This document shows, piece by piece, positions 18,210 to 26,076 of a stretch of DNA of 64,000 nt. The stretch is from Flagellimonas oceani (lineage in GTDB: Bacteria > Bacteroidota > Bacteroidia > Flavobacteriales > Flavobacteriaceae). The translations under genes and the position numbers were made by a program. How positions within the stretch are numbered: the stretch's first letter is position 1; every line of letters begins with the position of its first letter. The notes below the pieces were generated by a model. It searched no databases and was not told the origin of the DNA. It was given only the letters and a program-made list of their open reading frames with translations. The stretch is taken from NCBI RefSeq assembly GCF_011068285.1, contig NZ_CP049616.1, forward strand, positions 1,592,501 through 1,656,500, read 5' to 3'.

Positions 18210-18839
18210 GTGAAGAGACACTACACTAGGATAATATTTGAATACAATGGAAAGTACTACAAGTACATGAACTTCTCCATAAGCAATACAGAGGGGGACA
18301 ATTCCTTCTATTTCCATTTTTACAGCGATGCAGAAGAACCCGTCCGAATCCCAAATACCCCGTTACAGGAGAGGGGGGACGGCAAAATAGACTTCAACGA
18401 CTATCAGATTTCGGAATTCAAACGTGACCATCTATCACACCACCACAGCGGGGCCATACACTCCAAGGACAAGAAGGGCAATAAACTGACCGATGGAAAT
18501 AAAGGGATCAATTTCGATGACATAGAGGTTTCAAGGCTGGTAATGGTATGCGCACCAGTTCAGATCGACAAACTCCCCATCCATAAAAAACTTGATAATA
18601 CCAAAGACATAATAATACACCTTAAGGACGACATCCAAGCATTCACCCTCCACTATGACGTATACAGGAAATCAAAGATCAAAGAGATGGACATTTCCAA
18701 CCCAAACCTATTATTTGGAGGTTATATAATGGTGGCAATGGAGAACAAGGACTTTGGACTCAGGATCTATGCCCAGAGAGTAGGGGGAAAACCATTCTGG
18801 CCCCCGTTCAACTTGATCCTCAATATTATAGGGGAATAG
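18210..18839 (+). CDS. Hypothetical element protein
   Basis: This is a 209-residue soluble protein starting with GTG; an ATG within codon 20 is an alternative. It is rich in beta-strand-like and charged stretches (SISNTEGDNSFYFHFYSD, HLSHHHSGAIHSKDKKG). The sequence has no motif I recognise. It follows the DUF4145 gene by 60 bp in the same direction and probably shares its transcript. A terminator lies about 145 bp downstream. Confidence 0.6.
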   Translation: MKRHYTRIIFEYNGKYYKYMNFSISNTEGDNSFYFHFYSDAEEPVRIPNTPLQERGDGKIDFNDYQISEFKRDHLSHHHSGAIHSKDKKGNKLTDGNKGINFDDIEVSRLVMVCAPVQIDKLPIHKKLDNTKDIIIHLKDDIQAFTLHYDVYRKSKIKEMDISNPNLLFGGYIMVAMENKDFGLRIYAQRVGGKPFWPPFNLILNIIGE

Positions 18840-19287
18840 CAATCAATACTTTAATGCAAAGTTTGTGGGGGATTTGATAAAGGTAGAGGCCCCATCCCGA
18901 TCTCCCTAACGCACACACGGGGAAAATTCATTATATTGCCAGTGTCATCGTTTGAAAACTGGTAATTTACAATTTGATGACTGCCCTCTAGGTCAAACTT
19001 AGGGGGCTTTTTTATGATCCTCAGCCAAATCAGGTTTTTGTTACATTATCCTCATCCCGAATCAATAAAACCACGGGGATTTTACCATACCCTGTCAATG
19101 AAACAGCCATTTCTTTGAGGATCTTTCAATAATCCCTAATAGGAAAACAAAAATGTTCACTTATAACCTTAATGAACATTATGAGTGTTTGTAAGGGGTA
19201 CAATCGTGCAGTTCATCGAATATGTTCAGTTTTACTTGTTTAGTTATGTAAATGAACATTATATTTGTGGTATCAAAATCAGTAATC
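18840..19287. other. 448-bp gap in the element
   Basis: It contains the terminator at 18983-19013. Beyond it the sequence is AT-rich (19120-19260) with repeated GAACATTA segments (TGAACATT near 19170 and again near 19252), which may be promoter or operator sequence for the small genes that follow. No gene or RNA gene is seen. Confidence 0.4.
18983..19013 (+). terminator. Rho-independent terminator
   Basis: GCCCTCTA (18983-18990) pairs with TAGGGGGC (19000-19007, one G-U), followed by six T. It would end the integrase/DUF4145/hypothetical transcript. Confidence 0.75.
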
Positions 19288-19491
19288 ATGTACACAGTAG
19301 AAACAATCAAATACGGAAGAACGGGAACAGGAGCTTATGATACCCCTGACCAAACTATTGGGGTAAACAGTTTCGATACCAAGAAGGATGCCCAAAAGTT
19401 TCTTAGGGATTCTTTGAAGAATGGTTATCAAAAGTTTTACGGCAACTATGTGAACTATGATATGGGGACTGAATTGCATACGAATTTTTAA
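19288..19491 (+). CDS. Hypothetical small element protein (67 aa)
   Basis: The frame reads MYTVETIKYGRTGTGAYDTP and continues to HTNF-stop. The start at ATG 19288 is preferred over 19252 because the extra 12 residues are not protein-like. Conserved-looking aromatic residues and the motif DAQKFLRDSLKNGYQKFY suggest a small folded domain. Function unknown. It begins a run of small genes ending in the solo tyrosine recombinase. Confidence 0.5.
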   Translation: MYTVETIKYGRTGTGAYDTPDQTIGVNSFDTKKDAQKFLRDSLKNGYQKFYGNYVNYDMGTELHTNF

Positions 19492-19547
19492 ACATTGATT
19501 TGGGGGTTTGGACAACCAAGGCCGACCCCCTATAAAAAACTACAACT

Positions 19548-19670
19548 ATGACAGCCGAAAAACTAAGAAGTATCATCGAAGCAGAAAAGGAAAGAGTTGG
19601 GGAATATGTCTACTCCGACAAAAGAAGAACAGCAGAAGAAATGCTTAGGATGCTAGGCGAGAAAGTTTAA
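19548..19670 (+). CDS. Hypothetical small protein (40 aa)
   Basis: The frame reads MTAEKLRSIIEAEKERVGEY and then VYSDKRRTAEEMLRMLGEKV-stop, an amphipathic and highly charged helix pair. It lies between two same-strand genes with short spacers (56 and 43 bp). Its size and composition fit a small regulator or recombination accessory protein, but that is speculation. Confidence 0.45.
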   Translation: MTAEKLRSIIEAEKERVGEYVYSDKRRTAEEMLRMLGEKV

Positions 19671-19713
19671 CCTCCACCCCTTACAACGTGGCAAGGGGCT
19701 TATATTTGTTGAT

Positions 19714-20259
19714 ATGACAGGAAGCACATACATAGAATTCGATAAGGCCACGGCCACCGCAAAGAAACTAATCAGGTCGGGTGAAAGCCCAAACTTCGGG
19801 CTATTGGTAATATGTGGCATCAATCTGGGACTACGGATCGATGATTTGCTCAACCTCACATTTGACCAACTCAAAAGGGATGAGTTCACCATTGTTGAGG
19901 GTAAGACCAAAAAGCAGCGTACACTTCAAGTGAACGACAACATCAAAGAGGCTCTGCGGTACTTTGTGGACAATCTGACCTATGACAAAGGAGGCCATCC
20001 GTTCACATCACAGAAAGGCTCTGTGTACTCCGTGCAGCATGTAAATAGGTTGATGAAGCAGCACTTCCCAACACCCAAGAACGTATCCAGTCATTCCTTA
20101 AGGAAATCGTTTGGTCGTAGGGTCTGGGAGAACAATGGAAAGAGTGACGAGGCTCTGTTGTACCTATCCGAGATATTCAGCCATTCAAGCCCTGCCATAA
20201 CAAGAAAGTACCTTGGGATAAGGGCTGAGGAAATAAGGGATATTTACTTGAACCTTTAA
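19714..20259 (+). CDS. Solo tyrosine-recombinase catalytic domain
   Basis: The 181-residue protein holds only the catalytic half of a tyrosine recombinase. Active-site residues can be seen: R41 in LGLRIDDLL, a Lys in VEGKTKKQR near residue 65, the HSLRKSFG box (His and Arg), and SHSSPAITRKYLG with the second His and the nucleophilic Tyr. The N-terminal core-binding (SAM-like) domain of XerC/D proteins is missing, and the upstream sequence does not encode it. The integration of this element is explained by the serine recombinase, so this protein may resolve dimers, act at another site, or be a relic. Expression seems possible: the frame is intact. Confidence 0.85.
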   Translation: MTGSTYIEFDKATATAKKLIRSGESPNFGLLVICGINLGLRIDDLLNLTFDQLKRDEFTIVEGKTKKQRTLQVNDNIKEALRYFVDNLTYDKGGHPFTSQKGSVYSVQHVNRLMKQHFPTPKNVSSHSLRKSFGRRVWENNGKSDEALLYLSEIFSHSSPAITRKYLGIRAEEIRDIYLNL

Positions 20260-20283
20260 CGATATGTAGTTAATTCTACTGGT

Positions 20284-20511
20284 CTAGGAATCATTTCTTG
20301 GAAAACTCATTTCCCTTACCGAAACCCCCAAGGTATAAGACCCTAAAACTTTAGGCCAATTACTTACCTTGTCATATTCCTTGACAAGGATATCACCCTT
20401 TTTACGTGCCGTTACTTCATCTTTTGCCCAGATAACTACATCCAATAGCTTTTGCCCAGTAAGCTTACCCTGTTCCAATTCTATTATCATCGTTAGGTTA
20501 AATGCTTTCAT
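20284..20511 (-). CDS. Hypothetical protein (75 aa)
   Basis: The frame from ATG 20511 reads MKAFNLTMIIELEQGKLTGQ and on to FPRNDS. It is the only gene on this strand between the tyrosine recombinase and the umu block. It is a mixed alpha/beta small protein without a recognised motif. A longer form from 20532 would add seven residues. Function unknown. Confidence 0.5.
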   Translation of the reverse strand: MKAFNLTMIIELEQGKLTGQKLLDVVIWAKDEVTARKKGDILVKEYDKVSNWPKVLGSYTLGVSVREMSFPRNDS

Positions 20512-20582
20512 ATAAATAAGATTTGCGTACATCCCATTAATTCAGGATGTTATGCAAAGATACGACAATAATCAAAGCACTA

Positions 20583-20628
20583 TTTTTGCCCCTCTTTTTT
20601 GCACAGATGTTGATAAAAGTGTTGAGAA
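20583..20628. repeat. Copy A of a 45-bp element repeat with a DnaA-box-like core
   Basis: TTTTTGCCCCTC (20583-20594) is followed after a variable spacer by ATGTTGATAAAAGTGTT (20607-20623) and GAGAA. The same two blocks in the same order occur at 23777-23820. The complement TTATCAACA differs from the DnaA box TTATCCACA by one base. The two copies bracket the 20697-23635 gene block. Confidence 0.6.
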
Positions 20629-20696
20629 CCGAAGTAAGATAAATTTCACGAAATTGGAATATGGGTCTATCTTGCTGACCTCAAAACGTTTAGATT

Positions 20697-21158
20697 ATGG
20701 AATATTGGAAGGTGGCAACTGCCGTCATAACTCTTGTAGGGTTTGTGTTCTTGGTTTGGAAGTTCGCCCATTACTTGCAGGATAGAAAAGAGAAGAAATT
20801 AAAAGAAATGCCTGTGGAGGATGTCAGCTTTGATAAGATACTGGAAGAATACAACAATGTCACCCCACTTCAAAAGAAAAAGTTCAAGTCAAGCTATAAA
20901 GGTGTGAAGGTCAAATGGCATGTGAGTTTCTATGCAATTGCCGAAACGTACCAAATGGGGAGGGTGGTAAAGGTGATGAGTTTTTACGAAAGATTTCTTT
21001 TTGTGAACTTCAAAACTGACCTGAAGAAATTTCCAATTATCAAAAGTGCCAAGGAAGGTGATAAATATATTGTTACTGGATTGGTGGACAAGGTTAAAGG
21101 GGAAAAAGTTTATTTAAAATTGATTGAAATAGAAAAGAACAAATTCTTTGTAATTTAA
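20697..21158 (+). CDS. Hypothetical membrane-anchored protein, OB-fold-like
   Basis: The 153-residue protein has an N-terminal membrane helix (about 6-27, VATAVITLVGFVFLVWKFAHY), a basic linker, and a C-terminal domain with alternating strands (KGVKVKWHVSF, YERFLFVNF, GDKYIVTGLVDKV, KVYLKLIEIE). The strand pattern recalls small OB-fold domains, but this is a guess. It would sit at the inner membrane with the domain in the cytoplasm. It is 11 bp from the next membrane protein gene, so the pair is probably co-expressed and may work together. Confidence 0.55.
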   Translation: MEYWKVATAVITLVGFVFLVWKFAHYLQDRKEKKLKEMPVEDVSFDKILEEYNNVTPLQKKKFKSSYKGVKVKWHVSFYAIAETYQMGRVVKVMSFYERFLFVNFKTDLKKFPIIKSAKEGDKYIVTGLVDKVKGEKVYLKLIEIEKNKFFVI

Positions 21159-21169
21159 TTGATAAGCTG

Positions 21170-21766
21170 ATGAAACCGAACAGATACATAAAGGCAATGG
21201 AAATAGGTCTTGCCCATGAAAATGAAGGAATTTCCTATTTTGATCTGGTTTACGAATTGCACGGGACAAAGGAAAAAGTGTTTTCAAAAGAAGCGGAAAT
21301 CACATTTTTTAAATGGTTCCAAGATAATTTTGATTGTGAGGGGCCAAGTTGGAGCCATATCAACAACAATCTGGAATTTAAAAATTATTTGACTAGAAAT
21401 GAGAACTCCAAGCACTATCATGTCAAAGACCATGATGTCAACCTTCATAATCTTTTGAACAACTTGTTTTTTTTAAAAGGTTCTGGTGCTTTTCAGTATC
21501 AGGAATATTTAGAATTAGTCGAATCCCGAAAAACAGCTGCCGAAGCCAAAAGGCAGTCCAATATCTCCATAGGTCTGGCAATTGGTGCTATCATCATAAG
21601 TATAGTTTTTGGGATAATATCATTGCTCAGTACCCAAAATGTCAAGATCATGGAGGACAAAACCAGAACCCAGCAATTGGAAAAAGAGAACGGTCAGCTG
21701 AAGGAAGAGCTTTACAAGGCCGAAATGATGTTGGAAGCCCAAGTATCTGATTCCATTTCAAATTAA
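21170..21766 (+). CDS. Hypothetical protein with C-terminal membrane helix and coiled coil
   Basis: The protein has 198 residues: a soluble N-terminal domain (1-125), one membrane helix (about 132-154, ISIGLAIGAIIISIVFGIIS), then a coiled coil (about 160-190, QLEKENGQLKEELYKAE). The family is not recognised. Together with the preceding membrane gene (11-bp gap) it forms a two-gene unit of unknown role inside the mobile element. Its end meets the convergent gene on the other strand with a 4-bp overlap. Confidence 0.55.
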   Translation: MKPNRYIKAMEIGLAHENEGISYFDLVYELHGTKEKVFSKEAEITFFKWFQDNFDCEGPSWSHINNNLEFKNYLTRNENSKHYHVKDHDVNLHNLLNNLFFLKGSGAFQYQEYLELVESRKTAAEAKRQSNISIGLAIGAIIISIVFGIISLLSTQNVKIMEDKTRTQQLEKENGQLKEELYKAEMMLEAQVSDSISN

Positions 21767-22008
21767 TCCATTCTTTCAATGGAGTGGATGTCTTTCAATT
21801 TTATGGGCAAATCAAGCCTTTCCTTTCCCTCCAACTTGACGGTGAAAAGTATCTCATGTAAATCCTGCAAGTCAGTTGAAAGCCCCTCTATTTGTTGAAT
21901 GTCATTTTTAGAGGATTGGATAATGCCTTGGATTCTTTCGCCGTCCAGCTTTTCCAAAGTGACCATTTCATCGATAAAGATTTTGATGAATTTTACTCCC
22001 ATATCCAA
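21763..22008 (-). CDS. Hypothetical 81-aa protein downstream of umuD
   Basis: The frame reads MDMGVKFIKIFIDEMVTLEK and ends in HSIERMD. It is charged and mostly helical. It lies 18 bp downstream of the umuD stop on the same strand, so it may be the last gene of the umuC-umuD transcript. Function unknown. Confidence 0.5.
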   Translation of the reverse strand: MDMGVKFIKIFIDEMVTLEKLDGERIQGIIQSSKNDIQQIEGLSTDLQDLHEILFTVKLEGKERLDLPIKLKDIHSIERMD

Positions 22009-22026
22009 ATATAGCTGATTTTCCTG

Positions 22027-22401
22027 TCAGCTAATTTTCTTGACAGCATAGGTAACGATCCCCCAAACATAAAGTTCCGATCCCTCTTCAACTTCGATAG
22101 TTCTATTTCCTACCAACAATACCTTATCGGCTTTCTTTACCACACGCTTTACCGTGAATTCGCTGTCCACATAGCAGACCGCAACACAGCCATCATAGGG
22201 TTCGATGCTACGGTCAACTATCAATAGATCACCATCGGAGATACCATCCTGTTCCATTGAATGCCCGTTGGCCCTGACAAAGAACGTGGCCTCCCTGTCC
22301 CTGATGAAATGTTCATCCAGTGAGATCCGCAGTTCCGTGAAATCCTCCGCTGGGGAGGGGAATCCGCAGTTGATGTTAGGAAGTAGCTTTAATGATGTCA
22401 T
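22027..22401 (-). CDS. umuD: UmuD-like autoprotease subunit of translesion polymerase
   Basis: UmuD belongs to the LexA/S24 serine-lysine proteases. RecA filament-induced self-cleavage gives UmuD', which activates UmuC. In this 124-residue protein the cleavage site Cys12-Gly13 (INCGFPSP) is preserved, as is the nucleophile Ser48 ([10 protein letters not shown]) and the general base Lys85 (FTVKRVV). The Ser-Lys spacing of 37 equals that in E. coli UmuD. There is no DNA-binding domain, so it is not a repressor. It starts inside the umuC 3' end (26-bp overlap) and follows umuC, the reverse of the E. coli order. Confidence 0.93.
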   Translation of the reverse strand: MTSLKLLPNINCGFPSPAEDFTELRISLDEHFIRDREATFFVRANGHSMEQDGISDGDLLIVDRSIEPYDGCVAVCYVDSEFTVKRVVKKADKVLLVGNRTIEVEEGSELYVWGIVTYAVKKIS

Positions 22402-23635
22402 CTATTCTTGTGGTGTAATTGGGTGATAGGTGGTTTCGGTTCATCTTCCATTTCCTTTCGAGATCCATGCCGCCGAAGCGCACTAGGTCATACCCGTTCA
22501 TCAGGTTCAACCTGTCAATGGCCTTCATCAGCGGCCCCTGTCTATGGTCTATTGGCCTGAACATGTTGAGCTGCCTTCCTGTGTCTGGTGTCAGGCCCAT
22601 CACCATTATCCCAGCCCTTTTGTAGTGGTGGCCCTTTCTGAATATCCTTTCCAGCCCGACAAGGGAAGCCTTGGTCAGGTGAATGGTGGAATTGGTGGGG
22701 TAGGAGAGCCTTACCGAAATACTGCCATGGTACTGGGGAAGATCCTCCCTGAACTGGTTGGAACTGATGAAGACTTGGATAAGCTCACAATTGCATTTCT
22801 GGTTCCTGAGCTTGCGCCCGCACACAGAGGCGAACGTACTGATGCGCTCCTGTAGGTCACCAAGCTCCGTGTACATCGTATCGAAGGAGCGTGTACAGGC
22901 AATGGCCTTTTTGTTTTCGGGCTGTTCCAGTGCCAATGTCTCCAATCCCTCCAAGTCACGTTTGAGCCTCAGGCCGACCACGCTCATCCTGTCCCTTACA
23001 AATTCATTGGGCAGGTTGGTGAAGTCCAAAGCGTTCTTTACATTGTTTGATTGGAGCATTTTAGTATACTGCCTTCCTATGCCCCAGACATCATCGATTT
23101 GGAGCCATTTCAGGGCCTTTTGCCGCTTGCCCTCATCTTCCATAACATAGACACCTTTGGTTTGCCCAGGGAACTTCTTTGCAATCTTGTTGGAGACCTT
23201 CGCCAGTGCCTTGGTAGGGGCCATACCGATGCTGATCGGGATCCCCGTTGACCGTTCCACGGTTCTCTTGATCTCTGATCCATAACTGTGGAGGTCATAC
23301 CTGTGGAAACCGTTGAACTTAAGGAATGCCTCATCAATCGAATAGACCTCGATCTCTGGCGTGAACCTTGCCAATATTGCCATAACCCTAGAGGACATGT
23401 CACCATAGAGTGCGTAGTTGGAGGAAAGCACCTTGACATTGTATTGTTTAAAAAGCTTTTTCAAATGGAAATATGGTGCGCCCATTGCCACTCCGATTGC
23501 CTTGGCCTCGTTCGATCTGGCTATGACACACCCGTCATTGTTGGAGAGAACCACTACTGGTCTACCATTGAGCGAGGGGTTGAAAACCCTCTCACAGGAA
23601 GCATAGAAATTGTTGCAATCGATAAGTGCATACAT
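22376..23635 (-). CDS. umuC: UmuC-like Y-family DNA polymerase
   Basis: UmuC is the catalytic subunit of an error-prone polymerase that copies past DNA lesions. The 419-residue protein starts [18 protein letters not shown], with the first metal-binding Asp (D6), and has SIDEAFLKF with the other acidic residues near residue 100. Helix-hairpin-helix, little-finger and C-terminal parts follow, giving the normal length. It is first in the transcript and overlaps umuD. The -7 box and two palindromic segments lie just upstream (23642-23671). Mobile elements often carry such mutagenesis genes. Confidence 0.95.
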   Translation of the reverse strand: MYALIDCNNFYASCERVFNPSLNGRPVVVLSNNDGCVIARSNEAKAIGVAMGAPYFHLKKLFKQYNVKVLSSNYALYGDMSSRVMAILARFTPEIEVYSIDEAFLKFNGFHRYDLHSYGSEIKRTVERSTGIPISIGMAPTKALAKVSNKIAKKFPGQTKGVYVMEDEGKRQKALKWLQIDDVWGIGRQYTKMLQSNNVKNALDFTNLPNEFVRDRMSVVGLRLKRDLEGLETLALEQPENKKAIACTRSFDTMYTELGDLQERISTFASVCGRKLRNQKCNCELIQVFISSNQFREDLPQYHGSISVRLSYPTNSTIHLTKASLVGLERIFRKGHHYKRAGIMVMGLTPDTGRQLNMFRPIDHRQGPLMKAIDRLNLMNGYDLVRFGGMDLERKWKMNRNHLSPNYTTRIDDIIKATS

Positions 23636-23641
23636 ATATTT

Positions 23642-23671
23642 GGAAATAATCCCAAAATTAGGAATTATTCC
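23642..23671 (-). promoter_or_regulatory. umuC promoter with flanking palindromes
   Basis: Read on the minus strand, TAATTTTG (23660-23653) matches the -7 element TAnnTTTG. It sits between GGAATAATTCC (23671-23661), a palindrome around its central base, and the similar GGGATTATTTCC (23653-23642). Two related dyads overlapping a promoter suggest a repressor operator, possibly DNA-damage control. The regulator is not identified. Confidence 0.5.
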
Positions 23672-23776
23672 ATGTCATTGAAAAGAAATGTTGATAAAGT
23701 GGTGGAAAAAGATTTTGCCGAAATGACACTTGTCGGACTTTTTACGGAGCCTTTGTTTTACGTTTGTTCCCAAGGG

Positions 23777-23820
23777 TTTTTGCCCCTCAAAAAGGCAAAT
23801 GTTGATAAAAGTGTTAAGAA
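23777..23820. repeat. Copy B of the 45-bp element repeat
   Basis: TTTTTGCCCCTC (23777-23788) and ATGTTGATAAAAGTGTTAAGAA follow the same order as in copy A at 20583. A third, partial copy of the second block, ATGTTGATAAAGTGGT, lies at 23688. All share TGTTGATAA, one base off the DnaA box complement. Confidence 0.6.
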
Positions 23821-24005
23821 GCTAATCGCTGAAAACTAAAAGCATAACAAAGAAAGTCAGAAATTTACCGTGAAGAAAGGCCCAACCAGAAGGTCGGGCT
23901 TAATTTACTCTAAAATCAAGTGGGCGAAGACGGTCTCATTAGCCGTAAAATAGGTTCATTTACCTTATCCTAGCTGAGTAGTGATAGACTTCAACCTTGA
24001 TTTTC

Positions 24006-24037
24006 AACGCCATTGTTCCAGCAATGGCGTTTTTTAT
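24006..24037 (+). terminator. Rho-independent terminator without an upstream protein gene
   Basis: AACGCCATTG (24006-24015), loop TTCCAG, CAATGGCGTT (24022-24031) and a T-run give a perfect 10-bp stem. The T-run is on the plus-strand side, yet the neighbouring genes on both sides are minus-strand. It may end an unseen small RNA. Confidence 0.75.
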
Positions 24038-24156
24038 TTGATTCCATCCAAGTAAAAACTTGTGAGAAAAATAAAGAATTCTTTCATCAAAGGTAAAGTT
24101 TTGTTTAAAATTTTTGAAATCCGAATTTATAGAATATGAACAAATGATTGTTAATA

Positions 24157-24876
24157 TCAGAAGAGTGTATCTTGCTGGTTCAGTTCTGGGTAGTCCACCC
24201 TGTCAATCGCAAGGCGGTTATTTGAATCCACGTTCCTCTTGTAAATGTCCCGTGATACTGGGTATGCCTCTATTGGCTTGGTCGTAAAACCTTCCTTCAT
24301 CAAATCCTTCAGGTGTGGCTCATGTATGTCATCCAGCCAGTCATCCTCCAAGTTTGACTGTAGGATCAGCGGCTGCCGTTTCTTCACGTTGTGGATCTTC
24401 TCAAACTGTTCGTTGGCATTCATCGTTATGATGGTACAGGTGAGGCTGCCGTCATCCAGTTCTGAATACAGCCCAGCGAAACAGAACATGGCATCATCGA
24501 AGTAGCGGCAGAAGTAAGGATAGGAAACGTTCTTGACCTTATGAGGCTCGTGGAAGCCGTCAGAGAGGATCAGACAGCGTTTGTCGTGAATTGAGTGCTT
24601 GTATGTGTTTGAGGTGAAGATCGTCTCGCTCTTGGCGTTTAACGTGTTGTATTTGGCATAGAAGCCCTTTGGGTCATCGGATGCGAACGGCGGAACGTAT
24701 CCCCATGTTGCTGGGTACAATTTGTCCTGCTCATCCTGCTTCACTATCCAAAGGTTTGGATGGGCAAAACCATTTGCACGGAAAAACGGCTTGAACTCGA
24801 TGTGGAACTGGATCTCAGTGGCCCTGACCATTTCAATGACCCGCTTTTCCTTTCTTAGTGAGGTTGAGAAGCACAT
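24157..24876 (-). CDS. SRAP/HMCES-like (SOS response-associated peptidase family) protein
   Basis: SRAP proteins (YedK, HMCES) bind abasic sites in single-stranded DNA and form a thiazolidine crosslink through Cys2. The 239-residue protein begins Met-Cys, so after Met removal Cys2 is available. Family boxes are present but divergent: NAKSE where NARSE is usual, GFHEP where GFYEW is usual, and IHNVKKRQP where HxRMP is usual. It lies next to umuCD, fitting a lesion-handling module. Its ATG overlaps the stop of the upstream gene by one base. Confidence 0.87.
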   Translation of the reverse strand: MCFSTSLRKEKRVIEMVRATEIQFHIEFKPFFRANGFAHPNLWIVKQDEQDKLYPATWGYVPPFASDDPKGFYAKYNTLNAKSETIFTSNTYKHSIHDKRCLILSDGFHEPHKVKNVSYPYFCRYFDDAMFCFAGLYSELDDGSLTCTIITMNANEQFEKIHNVKKRQPLILQSNLEDDWLDDIHEPHLKDLMKEGFTTKPIEAYPVSRDIYKRNVDSNNRLAIDRVDYPELNQQDTLF

Positions 24877-25313
24877 TAAATTCTTATTAGTTCATTTGTT
24901 TCCATGATCTTGAAATGCAGCTCACCGTCATAGTTTTCCTTTAAAGATTCTATGATAGCATCCAACATATGTGACCCCAATAGTAAATGGTAGTCCTTTT
25001 CCTTTATCGAAACTATTCTCTTGTAACCTTGGGTTTCCGATTTCCTGAATTGGATAACAAGGGAACAGATATTTTTCACCTTTTCCTTGAAATCTTCATC
25101 ACTAATGAAATCCTCTATGATATGTGCATGGGGTTTGAACCGTTCATATGGTCTGAAGTAAAGTTCGGCACCCTTAAGCTGCAATTCACCAATCGATTTT
25201 CCCTCGTTGGTGAGAATATAGGGTACTTCCATTGCCTTTGTGATAATCTCTGGGAGATTAAGACCAATACACCTTTTTATATTCTCATTAAGTTCTATGT
25301 CGTTCATACTCAA
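24876..25313 (-). CDS. Hypothetical protein coupled to SRAP gene
   Basis: The 145-residue protein begins MSMNDIELNENIKRCIGLNL and has mixed helix/strand character with many Lys and Glu residues. It is not recognised. Its stop (TAATG) overlaps the SRAP start by one base, so translation is coupled and a functional link to SRAP is likely. It is the first gene of this two-gene transcript. Confidence 0.6.
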   Translation of the reverse strand: MSMNDIELNENIKRCIGLNLPEIITKAMEVPYILTNEGKSIGELQLKGAELYFRPYERFKPHAHIIEDFISDEDFKEKVKNICSLVIQFRKSETQGYKRIVSIKEKDYHLLLGSHMLDAIIESLKENYDGELHFKIMETNELIRI

Positions 25314-25509
25314 ATATACCCATTAAAGTGGGATTTATAAAGCTGTTAACAATGTCTTGCTGGGTACCGAACATGTAGATTTGCTCACTAGACGTACACC
25401 ATAGCTAGAGGTGGGGAGTTTTCCAACAATAAATACTGAATAGCTTAATTGGTTCCCAGATAAAGCATGAACAGCTTTGTGTGTCCTCCAAGGCTTTTAC
25501 TGGTATCAT

Positions 25510-25585
25510 TGCCCCGTAATGCGTACCCCATGTACTGGTCAACACCCAATTTAAGGTCAGAAAATTAGTTCTACGGGGCATTTTT
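25510..25585 (+). other. Possible structured RNA with terminal stem
   Basis: TGCCCCGTA and TACGGGGCA close a 53-nt interior, followed by TTTTT. The stem is identical to that of the terminator at 25676, which suggests duplication. It could be a small RNA or a degenerate terminator. No family is recognised. Confidence 0.35.
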
Positions 25586-25675
25586 ATGCAAAAAAGCCTG
25601 TTTTTATGTATATCTGCTCCCTTAGTATATATTAGTGAGCAAACCTACATGTTTTAGGGGAAAATTACCCTTATT

Positions 25676-25712
25676 TGCCCCGTAAACTAACTAATCTACG
25701 GGGCATTTTGGT
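25676..25712 (+). terminator. Rho-independent terminator
   Basis: TGCCCCGTA (25676-25684), 12-nt loop, TACGGGGCA (25697-25705), then TTTT. This is a perfect 9-bp stem. No plus-strand gene precedes it, which again points to an RNA transcribed from this gap. Confidence 0.65.
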
Positions 25713-26076
25713 TTTTCCACTATTGGTGTCGAGGTGGAACAATAAGCAAATTGATTAAGTTGATTTACACAAGTTTTTAATTGATTTTTTCATAGCGCCA
25801 GTGAATACAAGGGTTTAGGAGTAAAACATTATTGGAAATTTAAGGGTTTCGATATTCTCAGATATTCTTCCAATCCATGTATAGTAAAATAAATGAGATA
25901 TGAAAATATATTTTGTTAATATTTGTTTTTTTAACATTTTTTCTGTATCTTGCGGACTTTTAATTTCTGAATCTTTAGAGTTACCCCAAGGGGTACGCCA
26001 ATCCGAGCTATACGCATAGCCACGGTGGTACATGAACCAATTTTTTGGTTCTGGATTCGGGCAACGCCAAAAATAA

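Larger units (their letters stand above)
23636..24156. other. 521-bp gap between umuC and SRAP gene
   Basis: The gap holds the umuC promoter, two copies of the TGTTGATAA motif (23689 and 23800), an imperfect hairpin (GCCCAACC-AGAA-GGTCGGGC, 23880-23899) and a perfect plus-strand terminator (24006-24037). No plus-strand protein gene lies before the terminator, so a small RNA of roughly 150-350 nt could end there. A plus-strand frame through the region is a shadow of umuC continued by chance. Confidence 0.4.
25314..26076. other. 763-bp gap in the element with paired hairpins
   Basis: Two inverted repeats share the stem TGCCCCGTA/TACGGGGCA. The first pair (25510-25518 with 25572-25580) encloses 53 nt and ends in TTTTT. 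The second (25676-25684 with 25697-25705) is a compact terminator. The rest is AT-rich (25740-25960), likely the promoter region for the gene at 26077. No protein gene on either strand is convincing. Confidence 0.45.

Noticed and set aside
22758..23150. Plus-strand frames inside umuC
   Set aside because: Antisense to conserved polymerase sequence; no independent support.
23288..23839. Plus-strand 183-codon frame opposite umuC
   Set aside because: Most of it mirrors the umuC N-terminus on the other strand. The 3' part is low-complexity and includes the TGTTGATAA repeats; no protein-like motif.
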